A stretch of DNA of 64,000 nucleotides from Amylostereum areolatum (Eukaryota > Basidiomycota > Agaricomycetes > Russulales > Stereaceae), in assembly GCA_012932865.1 (NCBI GenBank), contig SAXG01000002.1, forward strand, positions 1,674,001 to 1,738,000. Reading direction: 5' to 3'. The number at the start of each line of letters is the position of its first letter. The first letter of the stretch is position 1. The notes under the pieces were generated by a model. The model saw nothing but the letters and a program-made list of their open reading frames with translations. It did not search any database and had not been told where the DNA came from. This document shows positions 47,300 to 58,240 of the stretch, piece after piece. Both the position numbers and the translations under genes were made by a program.

Positions 47300-49515
47300 A
47301 TGATCCTGAGTCGCGTCCTCCATCTCTCGTTCGGCCTCTCAGTCGCACAATACGCTCTCGCGATCGACGCGAATAGTCTCCGCGTCCAAGGCCCGCAGAG
47401 CATCAACCTGTGGAGGCTTCGTCAGCGCACATCATCGCTCTCTGAACAGTCGTTACTCGTCCAGGAGCACAGCGACGCGTACTCACACGTCGCACCGGCC
47501 TCGGCACCCGAGTTTCCAGCGTACACGTTCGCCCAGCCATTGGACCACTTCTCGAACTCTACCACACAAACGTTCGAACAACGGTACTGGTTCAACGCGA
47601 GGCACTACAAGCCGGGCACGGGAGCCCCCGTTATCGTCATTGACGGCGGAGAGACAAGCGGTGAGGATCGGCTGCCGTTCTTGGATACTGGGATAGCGGA
47701 TATTCTGGCCAAGGCAACGGGTGGGGTCGGCGTCGTGTTGGAACATCGCTACTATGGTGCGTTCCATGATCACATTGCGCGATATATGCGTGCTGAATTC
47801 TTTCCAGGCGAGTCGATCAGTGTCAAGAACCTATCCACAGATTCTCTTCGGTGTGTAAACATCCGCTGGGCGGATTGTTCCTCTGTGACGCGGTTCCAGG
47901 TGGCTGGACAACGAACAGTCTATGGAAGACTCGGCCAACTTCATGCGCAACGTCAAGTTCGACGGCATCGACGAGGATCTCACGGCGCCAAGCACGCCCT
48001 GGATTTACTACGGCGTGCGCCTTTCTATTATTTCACGACTTCCGCAGACTGATACCAAGATGCTCAGGGTTCTTACGCCGGCGCTCGTGCAGCCCATATG
48101 AGGGTGGTTTATCCCGACATCGTGTACGGGGCCATCGCATCCAGCGGTAATTGCGTTGTGCTTATCGGACTCTATCCTTTTTTTCTCACATCGTTCCCCC
48201 GAAGCTGTCACCCACGCCGCGCTCACGAACTGGGAATACATGGACACCATCCGCCTCGCGGCAGACCCTATATGTTCCGCCAATCTGGTACACTCCGTCG
48301 CGGCCGTGGATACACTGCTCAAGGTCCCCGTCGTCCGGAACCGCGTCAAAGCTCTCTTCGGTCTCGAAGGTCTCGAATCCGACCAAGATTTCGTGCAACT
48401 TCTCACCGTGAGCCACTTCTGCGACCCCGTTATCTGGTCATATGCCTCATCACGCTACATCTCAGAGTCCCCTTGGTTCGTGGCAGGGAAAGAATTGGGA
48501 CCCCGCCGTTGGCGCCACCGAGTTCGATAGATTTTGCGATATTCTAAGCGGAAACACCTCAACGCTGGCTGACACCGAACGGACCATACAAATGCCGGGA
48601 GGCTTCTCTGTCAACCTCGCCTTTCTCAATTACGCTAAATATATCAAGGAGGCGAGCAGGTCCCTCTCGCAGAGCGTCCCAGGGTACTGACTCCTCCGCG
48701 GCGTTGTGTCTAGAACATCGTAGCGCAATGTCCTGAAGAGAATACCGTCGAGCAGTGCTTTGGGACGAACGACGATGCCGTTTACCAGGTCACGGACCTC
48801 GACCAGGAATGGCGGCTGTGGTTGTTCCAGGTGTGCACGCAATGGGGCTACCTGACCGTGCGTTCCGATCATCGCTTCGAAGCGATACCCACCCTAACCC
48901 TTCTGGACAGACGGCGCCTCCAGATACAAAGAAGTACCCGCCTATCATCTCCCGACTGCTCGACCTCGACTATGAACACAAGATATGCACACAGGTACAT
49001 GCTCCGCTTCCAGCAACAAACCTAACACGCTGACTTTGTCCTCCCGCGTACAGGCTTTCCCTCCCGGCAAGCACATGGTCGTGCCTCGTCTCCCCAACGT
49101 CGCTGCCGTGAACACGCTCGGTGATTTCGAGATCGCTGCGGACAGACTGGCGTTCATCGACGGCGAGGGCGAGTGACGTCTCCCGAGACCTTTCTATTCG
49201 GCTGTATTGACTCCGGGCTCTTGGCTCTTTAGTCGACCCATGGCGTCCAGATACTCCTCATAGCCAATACTATGCAAAGGACAGGCCAGACACAATCTTG
49301 CGGCCGTTCAAAGTCATCCCAGGTACTCGCTTCCTTCCGCCGCTGTCGTTTATATTGACCCCTTTCTCTTTTCACAAGGCGGCGTTCACCACTGGGATGA
49401 AAACGGGCTAGCGGATAGCACTCAAGAGCCGTTATATATCCAGAAGATTCATAGGGAGGAAATTGAATTCGTACGGGCGTGGCTGAAGGACTTCAACACG
49501 ACAAGGCACACGTGA
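47300..49515 (+). CDS. Secreted serine peptidase, family S28, copy 2
   Basis: Paralog of the minus-strand gene at 13754-15949. The ATG at 47300 gives a signal peptide (MILSRVLHLSFGLSVAQYA). The S28 domain starts TFAQPLDHFSNSTTQTFEQ, then VIVIDGGETSGEDRLPFLD and GVVLEHRYYGAF. The nucleophile motif GSYAGARAAH at about 48070 differs slightly from copy 1 (GSYAGARSAI) but keeps Ser, Tyr and Gly. YPDIVYGAIASSG follows. The charge-relay region shows CTQWGYLT (about 48838) and the histidine VHHWDENGLAD (about 49385). The C-terminus FVRAWLKDFNTTRHT aligns end to end with copy 1. About ten GT-AG introns at similar places. It is convergent with PRP6 copy 2, mirroring the other block. An upstream in-frame extension to 47063 exists but would hide the signal peptide, so 47300 is preferred. 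Confidence 0.87.
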
Positions 49516-50793
49516 GATTGACGAGTCGACCGTTGTAAACTTGTAAAGGTTTCGTGACAAACGACGTCCTGTGGATCTATCCAGACATTTCGTCTTCTTG
49601 CGGTAGGGTTGAGTCATGGAACTTGCAGACTCGTTCGGACCATCGTAAGAAACTGTACTGTATTCTTTCCGTGGACAGCGGGCGCACGCAAGTCTTACGA
49701 CAGACGGTGTACAAGCGAGGTTTCTGTACCCCGTAACTCGTGAAGCCAGGAGGGTCCAAGGAGCAAGGATGGATAACACGAATGGTACATTTGTTTCGGG
49801 CTGAGTCTTTGAGCACACAGTCCGAGGTGGGAACATGCATTTTCTTCGCACTGGTTTGGCCTGACAGGTTAGGCTTCCTGGGTACTTCAAACTGCGCGAC
49901 TAACACCGACGGCATATGTAAGGCCCGAGAATACTAACACTTGGTACGTTTTCTCGTCGCATGCAACATTGCCACCTCAAGATTTTCACTGCTGTTTGGT
50001 GAGGGGAACAATCTTCGAAGGTCTAGCTAGTGTCCATATTCTTCAACTTGGTTGTCCAAGAAATAAATAACGGGCGGATGAAGTTGGGAAGCGCCTTCCA
50101 TCGCGTTTCGGTTCAACATCCTTCTCTCGACACAGATATCAGATGAAGGTTAATATCGGGACCTCACGCAGGACTTCTATGCCCACTGCGCAATCCCTTC
50201 GCGCCTTGTCATTCTCAACAAATTATCCTCTCATCGAGGGAAGTATCCACTATAGCACCTTTACTCGTGTTCCGGTTCAATCCATCCGCTGACCTTGTAC
50301 GATCCCCACGCCGTCCTCCACAGGGGATGGGGCGGCTGCTTTCCTCAAGCCGCTCAGCATGATCGTGCGAGGGATGCCCGCCAATATGGATCCAAGAACA
50401 ACGCCGCAGACTTACGCTCTCCCGCTCGGTGACACCAGCGTGGTAGGCAGGCCACCGTGCGGCGGAAGACGAGGGGACGATGTCGGGACGACGGTTAAAC
50501 GGCAATCACACTCGGCGGGCGTCGTGCTGCATGCAGATCATTGCATTCAATACACATCCCACCAGGGAGGAGCGGGAACGAAACGAACCGCGCGGTATAT
50601 ATACTCCCTGCGCGGCGGGCACACGTGACCGACGCGACTGTTGATTGCACTGACGAGCACCGCCACCCGCCAGAGGTTTAAATACGTGCAGCTCTGAGCC
50701 TTTGGTCTTCAGACCGCCGCCCCCTTCTCTTCCCCTTCTCATGTCTTGTCTTTTCCACTTCCCCCTTTCTACCACGTTGTTGTTCGGTTGAAA

Positions 50794-51250
50794 GTCGAGG
50801 CGGACCCGTGGGCTGGTACCACGGTGCGCCGTATGCCGTCTTGCAGGAGCGGTTCGGTCACCGCGTCCTGCGCGGGCGTGGCAAGCTGGCCGAACATGGT
50901 CTGCGGGCAGTCAACGACACTTTCCTCCGAGGCAGGCGTCCTTTGTCTCATCTCTCACAGGTTCATTGCGCTGGCGGACAGGTTGAGGCGGACCCGTGGG
51001 CTCGTACCACGGTGCGCCGTATGCCGTCTTGCAGGAGCGGCTTGGTCACCACGTCTCGCGTGGGCGTGGCAATCTGGCCAGACGCGGTCTGCGGGCAGTC
51101 GACGACACCTCCCGTTGGTGTGGTGTTCCTTTTTTACTTACTTTTCTGGTCGAGCGGCTACCGTCTTGCAGGAGCATCACAGTCACCGCGTGCCGCGCGC
51201 CGCGGCAACCTGGCTTGATGCGGTCTGCGGGCAGTCACCGACTTCTTGTT
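50794..51250. repeat. Tandem repeat, about 188-bp unit, two and a half copies
   Basis: Units start with GAGGCGGACCCGTGGGCT at about 50797 and 50986, each followed by GGTGCGCCGTATGCCGTC and later TGGTCTGCGGGCAGTC or CGGTCTGCGGGCAGTC. A third, truncated unit (from about 51158) keeps CCGTCTTGCAGGAGC and the GCGGTCTGCGGGCAGTC end. Units are roughly 85 percent alike. Confidence 0.8.
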
Positions 51251-51370
51251 TTACTGTACTTTTTCTCTTGAGGCGGGAGACGGTTTCTTTTTTCCCCTCA
51301 CGGTTTGCGCTCGCCTGCATGGTGGCTTGCGCGAGCCCGTGAGGGGTTTTTTGAGGGTCGGACGATGCTC

Positions 51371-51387
51371 TAACCCTAACCCTAAAC
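51371..51387. repeat. Interstitial telomere-like repeat (TAACCC)
   Basis: Two perfect TAACCC units plus TAAAC. This is the complement of the common fungal telomere repeat TTAGGG. Short enough to be chance, but unusual here. Confidence 0.5.
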
Positions 51388-51669
51388 ACGTTATACTCTC
51401 TCCATCGCTTCGGGTGGGAGCCATTTTGCAATATTACTGTGACGAGTTCATGGCCATTTCGCACTCGCCGTGTTTGCTATACTGTCCTAGCTGCATAGAT
51501 CAGGCGTCAAAACCAAGTATGACTGGACTGAGTTGCTGTGGAGAGCAGGGCGAAGTCCGCCCGCAGGCGGCGCTTCTCCAGTGCGAAGTAGACGAGGGTA
51601 ATGTATAGTCGAAACGTCGAAGTCAAAGTCGATGATGACCTTCATCAATCAGTCCCAGCGCAGGGCAGT

Positions 51670-53850
51670 ACAGCAGCAAAAGAGCGAAAAAGATCCCAGT
51701 ACAAACTACTTCAAAGCAACGGCGACTAGTTCCAAAACTTCCTTGACATTCTTCCCCTTGTTCACGTCGTCTTTCGCGATGGCCTGCCATGTCAGTCCGT
51801 GGTGGGGCTCCGCCGCAGCACACTTGTTGATCACGTCGTCCTGATGTTCCTACAATGACCACTCATCAGCATCTGACAAGAACGTTCAGCAGAAACACGT
51901 ACCTTGGTCCCATGCTGCCGCTCAAACTTGAGCCACCAGCCCCATGTGTCACCCAAGTCCGGGTTCGCACCCACGCTCCTCCCAAACCACTGCCTCGCCT
52001 TCTCGATCTTCCTCTCTCCCCAAAACAGCCGCGCGACCGTGCATATCACGATCGGGTCGTCCTGCGCCTTTCTTCAAAGCGTCGACTGACCGTGACTTGC
52101 GCGACGGGCGGGGTTCTACCCAGATCGCGAGGGACCATAGTAGGCCAGAGTCGGGACATTCTTGGAGGCCTCGTGCGAGCATCGTCTTGGCCTGCGCCGC
52201 TCCGCCAGAACGCTCCTCCTACGCCCACGGCCTCCGCCCACAGCAGGTCCGTCTTGGGATTGACCAGTCTGGCTTTGTCCAGGATGGCACGCGCACGGAT
52301 GCTCTTGTTATCTGCCTCCTCCAGCCGGCTGGCAAGGATCCACAGGTTGACTTCTTTGGGGGCAGCCTTGACACCCGCGGCGTAGGAAGCACGGGCAGCA
52401 GAGAAGTTCTTCTGAGCCTGGTGGATCTGGCCTTGGATCATGTACAGCTTCGCAAACTTGGGGTATTTCGCAAGGGCAGAGGCGATAGTCGATAACGCTA
52501 GCTCAGTTTGGCCCTTGCTGTCTCTCAAACACGGCAGACTTCATCCATATCTAGGGTGGAACGTTAGTTAATGTATCCAAGGATGGTGAAGAAAAGCATA
52601 CCCTCTCAGTATCGGCCACCGTCCGCGCACGCACCAACAGCTCGCGTGCGACACCCAGCTCTCCGTTCTCCGCCTCCAGCTTGACGGCCGCAAGCCAGAT
52701 CTGCTCGCTCTCCGGATTCGCGACAAAGGCCTTCTCGAGGACCTCTCGTGAGCGGGGAACATCGCCCATGACCCACTTCTCCTTCGCCCACATCAGCCAG
52801 AGCACCTCCGCCTGTGGACAATGGTGTACCGCGCGCTCGAGGACGCTGTCCAGCGCATCGTGCGTCCCGTGCGCTTTCTCGAGGTCCGCCGCCCGCCTCC
52901 AGAGCTCTCGCCTGTCGGGGAACACGCGTAGTGCATAGGCAATGATAGCGCGCGCGGTGCCGACGCGACCGCGGGCTTCGGCTGCCTCTGCATCGCCCAC
53001 CCATGTGTCGAACCGGTCCGGTCCTCTTCAATCTCCATGGACACTGTGGCCTTCACTATGGACTCGCATGTCCTCGGCGACCCATCCGCCTCGCACTTCT
53101 CCTGCCTCCTTTGAGCCACTGCTTCTCGTGTCAGCAGGACTTGATGTCGCCTGAGCTCCTTCACGCCAGCCTCGATCGTCTTGTCAACAGAGGCAAGGGC
53201 CTTCTCGCGGTCTGCAGTCGGTGTTTTCCTTGTTTGCGTACGCTTCTTGTTCGAGTAGACGGCCAGCGGCGATCCAGATGTCGTGGGATGTGGGGACTGC
53301 TTTGCGGGCCTTATTGAGCACCGCTTTGGCACGTTCTGGGGTCTCGAGACGAGCAAGAGCAAGCCACAGCTCGACCGACAATGGGATAACTTCTACCGCA
53401 CGAGAGAGGAGGATGCGGGCGTCAGCGGCGGAAGATTCAAGGTTGACCGTTTCCTTCCATAAACGGACAGAGTTCGGGATGCTTTCAAGGGCTAGATAGG
53501 TAGCCTTCATCAGGTAAATTTCGCGGAGGATGGAGGAGGACATACCTTTACGGAGAACGCGCTTCTTGGCCTTGACGTCGTGTTCCAGGTCTGCCGCGGC
53601 CAGCCATATCTTCACGCTTTGGCCAACGTGTTGTACTGCATTCGCAAGGATGACTTTGGCGTCATCGTTATTCTACCGCAATGTTAGCCCGTCACGTCAC
53701 ATAAATATGAAAGGGACTGACATGAAGCCTCGCCGCTTCCAGCCATACGTCCTCATTCTTCGGGCACTGTTCACACCCCGCTTTAATCAGTTTTCGTGCG
53801 GCGACCATGCGCCCTGCGTGCTCTTCCAGCGCGGCAGCAGCTATCCAGCC
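51670..53850 (-). repeat. Near-identical arm of inverted PRP6 duplication (copy 2)
   Basis: Reverse complement matches 10938-13100 at roughly 97 percent by eye, introns included. Similarity stops about 35-40 bp beyond the stop codon. Confidence 0.8.
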
Positions 53851-54965
53851 TGGAGAGTGTTTTGGATTTGATTTGACCAAGGAGTCGAAGAGCATTCGGG
53901 CCCGCTTAATGTCGCCGATTTCAGCGTCCGACTTGATAACAACACTGTCCAGGGATGTAAGGTAGCCTTTCGGATCTACAGACGTCGCGGAGCCGGAGGA
54001 GGTGGCTGTCCCGGATACCTACAAAGTGCCTCGTTAGTATGGTCTATGTAGTTGCATACATGGACAATTACCTGATCGAGCTTCAAGGAAAGGATTTTGT
54101 CGCGAGCTTGACCAATCTCGACGAAGTTTGTCATCGTTCCGTCTGCTGGTGTCGAAAATCCACCATTCTACACACCCAAACAGATCAGCACTGAAGTTGA
54201 TGGCGCACAGAAACGGAAACATACGTCTTGTTGCATCGGGTCCAGCGCGTTTTCGTACTCGCCCTTGGAGCGGTCGCCGACAATAACGCTATCAGGTACA
54301 ACAAATGATCGCTCGTCCCGCTTGCGTTTCTTCCTTGTAAGATTGCCCACCTCTGGAATGTTCTCCCATTCGGAGTCGGTCACAGGCGCTCAGACCACGC
54401 TTGAGGTCGGCGAATTGCTGTTGGATTTTCGGCCTTTCGGAACGGTGCTTCGCGAGCTCGATTTCTTCTCGGGCTTCTCTGAGGCGCACAAACGAAATGG
54501 TCAGAACGTGCCGGGAAAGAGGGCACCTAGACGCACCTTCGCGCTCGACGACGAGCGTCCATACTCTGATCCACCATGTCATAGATCTTGTCTGCCTCCT
54601 CATCATCGGCCTCGTAAGTCGTTCCTGCGAATAGACCGTACTCGTTGTCCGGGTCCTGGAACTGTTCCGGATCGACTTCTGCCTCTTCGCCACGACGCGC
54701 CTGAGCATCACTGTTCAACGTTAGCGCCTACATATAGGATAGAGAGGACTGGATTCACGCACGCCACAGCTTCAGCTGAAGGACCCTCTCGTGCAGGACC
54801 GATATCTGACCGTGTTGTGAAACCGGATGCACTACGAAGAAGGAATCAGATTACTGCCCAGATGGAAAGAATACATAAAACGCACCCTCTACCAAGACCT
54901 GCCACATATGATGCCGGTGCCGGCATGGACAGAAATGCGAGTTTGTTGGGCTTATTGGATGCCAT
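51706..54965 (-). CDS. PRP6: Pre-mRNA-splicing factor PRP6/prp1, copy 2 (interrupted by single-base insertions)
   Basis: Second copy of the U4/U6.U5 tri-snRNP protein, inverted relative to 9849-13073. The ATG at 54965 lies in an ideal CCACCATGG context and gives [20 protein letters not shown], closer to typical PRP1 N-termini than copy 1. It continues [43 protein letters not shown] and the HAT repeats, ending [20 protein letters not shown] with stop at 51708-51706. Relative to copy 1 I find ten single-base insertions and no deletion: near 54388, 53214, three at 53111-53129, two at 53016-53023, 52519, 52220 and 52073. Several break the frame. Most add a base beside an identical one, as expected from uncorrected read errors. 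If real, this copy is a pseudogene; if not, the genome has two PRP6 genes, unusual for a single-copy splicing factor. Confidence 0.85.
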
Positions 54966-55799
54966 GGTGGATGTGAAGTCGGGGGAGGTCAAGCGGTTTG
55001 ATTGGTAGAGCTAAGACGCATTCAAACAAGACCTTAACTCTCTGCAGTTGCGCGTACAGGGGAAGGCTTTGTAGAGAAAATGGGAAGGATATGGAGGGTT
55101 TTGTGGAGGGGAATGCTTGAGCGTCGAGCGGGTTGGCGACAACGCCGCGTCGAAAAGTTCCCACGCATCTGGGCCAGCCATTCAGTCACCGTCCAGGCTC
55201 AGTGCATTCAAGTGTATCCAAAAGCTAGACTCCAACTGGTCAGCGCTCACTTTCAACGCAAAAAAAGACTCGGAGTATAGCAGTATGCAATTCCATAGTT
55301 TATCATGTAAAGGTACTACATACTAGTACTAGTGAGTATGCAACCAGTCTCATAAGTACTTCCCCGGAATTATGAAGCAACCTGGCCACCTTTTCAGAAA
55401 AGAGAAAGTCGTAAGTATACATGCTTCATTCAACATTCAAAGAACTCAAGATCGGGGACGATGGGACGGAGTGGTTCTGCATATTCTTCCAGAACCGAGG
55501 GGAGACGAAGAGACCAGATGGCACACAGGCTCTGTATGCGAACCTGAAGCAGCTGCTCCAGCTGCAGCACGACGTCTTCGAAGTATGCTGGCGAACAATT
55601 CTTCCTCCCATGAAAATGAACGATCAACGTTTCCAGCGACGGACAAAAGTGCATTTTGTGGTCGGGCGCGACGCCGGTCTCTGGTGGGTGACTCTCGTAA
55701 GATCGAGTTAGGAGATTAAGGAGGAGAACCGCGTGGGCCGCCTTTGGACGTCTCGGGGCAGCATTGAGGTCATGACTTGTTGTAAGACTACGCGAATTC
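54966..55799. other. Intergenic between PRP6 copy 2 and F-box gene
   Basis: Promoter side of PRP6 copy 2 and 3' side of the F-box gene. A plus frame at 55421-55711 (96 residues) and a minus frame over the same bases (PSLETLIVHFHG, slightly leucine-rich-repeat-like) are both open. I cannot decide which, if either, is coding. Confidence 0.3.
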
Positions 55800-57330
55800 T
55801 TAGACGGTGCGGATATGCCGATCTCGATCACCCGGGTGCTCCCTCGCTTTCTCCAGTATTGAGACGATGTCTCCGCTCCTGAACTTGGGTATATTTCCAT
55901 CCTTCAGGATGAGGCGAACGAGTCCCGGCGTGAAAAAGGTGTTCGAAAGCGGGACAAGATAGTCCCTGTCCCTCTGTCCCCGCAGTTGAAACCGAGAGTG
56001 GGGTACTGTTGTGGGGGCGAACGGGCCAGCGCCGCGAGCTGACGTCGTCCTCCTCCAACCAGCCGGTGACGGTCATATGCGTTTGGAAATCGTTTGTGGA
56101 TATCTGCAGTACACGAGCAGCGCGTGGTCCTCCGCCCAGCGCCTCGAGTAAGCTCTCCAACGACGAATCAAGTGGTAGGTGGTGGCCATCGAAATCGACG
56201 TGGGTGTGGACTGGAACAAGGAAACGAGACGCAAGATTGACAGCGTCGATTGCATAGGTGTCCGTACCCAGGATAGTGAGGTGCTTCAGATTCGGGGGTA
56301 AGAGGACGGATGAAGACCATACAGTGCGTGGGCGATGATGTCTGGGATACATGAAAGGGGGGGCTGATAGGGCGAGTTCTTCCAGATTTGACATATCGGT
56401 GAAGGTTTTGGAAAGGGCCTCTGAAGTGAGGGAAGGAACACAAAAGAGATCATCGTTCCCCCATTCAGAGGGTATGTATGCGACACAGAAGTGAGTGAGA
56501 CAGGATAGCACGGAGGCCGCGACGGTTTGTAGATCAATTGTGCACTGGGACAACGAAAGGCGTCGGAGGCGGGGCGCGAATGAGTCCAGATCTTCGGCGG
56601 GAAGTTGTATCAAGCCTTGGTAGGCGTGAAGTCGTAGAACTTCAAGGAGAGGCATGCTCGTCTTGAATAAACGTCGCACAGAGTCCTGCGCTTCAGGATA
56701 GCAGGGCGATGTCTAGGTGGCGGACCTGGACCATGCATCCCCACTTCTGGAGGGCGTGTGTGAGATCAAGCTTTCGCTGATTTTTCCCTGTGGGATTCTT
56801 CCTGTCCTCTCTGAGTACCATGGAGAGAGGCGCGCTTTTCGCGCGTTTGACAATCTGTTGGAAGGCGCGCATGGAACGCTCCTCCGCGGGTGTTAAGCTT
56901 GTCCAGAGATGGGGAGAATCCAAGGCAAGCTAAAGCGAGACCGATCAGCCGCGACAGCGAGAACCAGTAATGATAGGATTCAATTCACCTCGCGCCAAAA
57001 ATGACATACATGCGTGATTTTGACAATCTCCGCGATATGCGACTCGGGCAGCTCCCAGCCTGCATTTTGCGTATGGCGAATCCACGAATCTGTTCCATTT
57101 CCTAGGATCCACGAATCAAGCCGTCCACCCGCATGATCGAAAATCTTGAGAAGGATCTCGTGCGGGAGAGTGTGGATGGGTGCGAAAACGTTGCGTCGTT
57201 GGCTCGTCATGATGTAGATATCGCGCAAGGCATCAAGATGAATCTGCATGGTTCTAAACGTGAGACTTCGTGGTTGACCTATGATATTGCCCATCGGCGG
57301 TAGTAGCGAGGACGCAGCAGAGGTCCACAT
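55800..57330 (-). CDS. F-box protein with leucine-rich tail
   Basis: Likely substrate adaptor for an SCF ubiquitin ligase, of the F-box type greatly expanded in mushrooms. The frame opens at 57330; an internal ATG at 57250 is possible. The F-box is IHTLPHEILLKIFDHAG (about 57180-57130), followed by HIAEIVKITHVCHFWRE, then an intron (about 56990-56935) and LALDSPHLWTSLTPAEE, the usual F-box exit motif. Irregular leucine-rich repeats follow (LLEVLRLHAYQGLIQL, RLRRLSLSQCTIDL, NLEELALSAPPF, NLKHLTILGTD). The end is GLVRLILKDGNIPKFRSG and VSILEKAREHPGDRD, stop at 55800. Frame changes occur near 56699 (one extra base between DIALL and PEAQDSVRRLF) and near 55950. These may be sequence errors like those in neighbouring genes. 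Target unknown. Confidence 0.72.
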
Positions 57331-58240
57331 CGCCCTACAGCATGCGGGGTCCAGTTCAAGGCAGGACCGTGTGTATCTGCCCCGGTGGAGCTCACCTGAT
57401 ACTACTCTCGCCGGGGTCGGAACCTCCTCGTTGAGCGTTTGTAAGGGCCGGAGTGGCGGAAGGCAGCATTTCTCGACGACGTGAATCTGAGTCGCAGACT
57501 CGCAGTCAGGAGTCGGGACTTATACACCGCCGGACGAAGCAAACCCTGACTAAGTACTGCAGTCGGTCCGTACCCCGTCAGGGCTTCGGTCGGTGCCGAC
57601 CCATCCAAATTCGGACATGGGTACGGCAGGGACCGCCGGTGGCTACTCGCGGGGGGCTAATCTGTCAGGGTTCTGTCAGTACGGGCAAGGTACAGACGGA
57701 GTACCACAAGAATACTCTGCGAGCACCCTCCGGTCTTGACCTTGTATATACTTCCTAGACAGTACCTATCAATTAGTGACCATGGGCTGAACTAAGGGTA
57801 ACATAGACCAAACAAATCAATGGCAGAAAGCCATGTCAGTAACTGCTAGTCAAGGTACCGGGCTGCCCACAGTGCATGCTTGCCGCTCGGGTGCGCTATT
57901 AGTAGTATGCTTTCATTGGCACTGGCAGACACGCAGCAATCCCACCAATGAAATACGAAAATGAATGTGCAATTGAGGACCGGTGGGGTATTAGCGTAGC
58001 GTACACCGGGTGTAACTAATACTATATGACAAGAAAGCAGTATCGTATGAGTCGTAGGTGGATAGTCTAGAGTGCCATGTGAACCAGCAACGGCACAAAT
58101 ATCAGAGCGGGATAGAGCGCGAGCAAAATGTGAGCAAAGCGGGATAGAGAGCGAGCAAAACATGATAGATAGCGATTAAAGCACGATAGGTAGTGAATCA
58201 AATGACGGTAGAGTTCGATGAGCGGAGTGGGAACAGTTCA
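57331..58240. other. Intergenic with degenerate short repeats
   Basis: No gene seen. The right end holds a degenerate GCGGGATAGAG / GCGAGCAAAA repeat. Confidence 0.4.
58104..58205. repeat. Degenerate tandem repeat, roughly 30-bp unit
   Basis: Three to four imperfect units built from GCGGGATAGAG, GCGAGCAAAA and GATAG-TAG words, immediately downstream of the gene ending at 58241. Confidence 0.55.

Larger units (their letters stand above)
49516..51705. other. Gene-free stretch with tandem repeats and a telomere-like motif
   Basis: About 2.2 kb between two convergent genes. Contains an approximately 188-bp repeat (50794-51250) and a short TAACCC array (51371-51387). The open frame at 50746-51342 runs through the repeat and is probably chance. 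A TATA-like TATATATAC lies at about 50595. Confidence 0.45.

Noticed and set aside
50746..51342. 198-codon open frame through the tandem repeat
   Set aside because: The frame is repeat sequence; its residues do not keep a conserved protein pattern between units.
55421..55711. 96-codon plus frame
   Set aside because: The opposite strand is also open with leucine-rich-like sequence; coding strand cannot be decided, so it is not listed as a gene.
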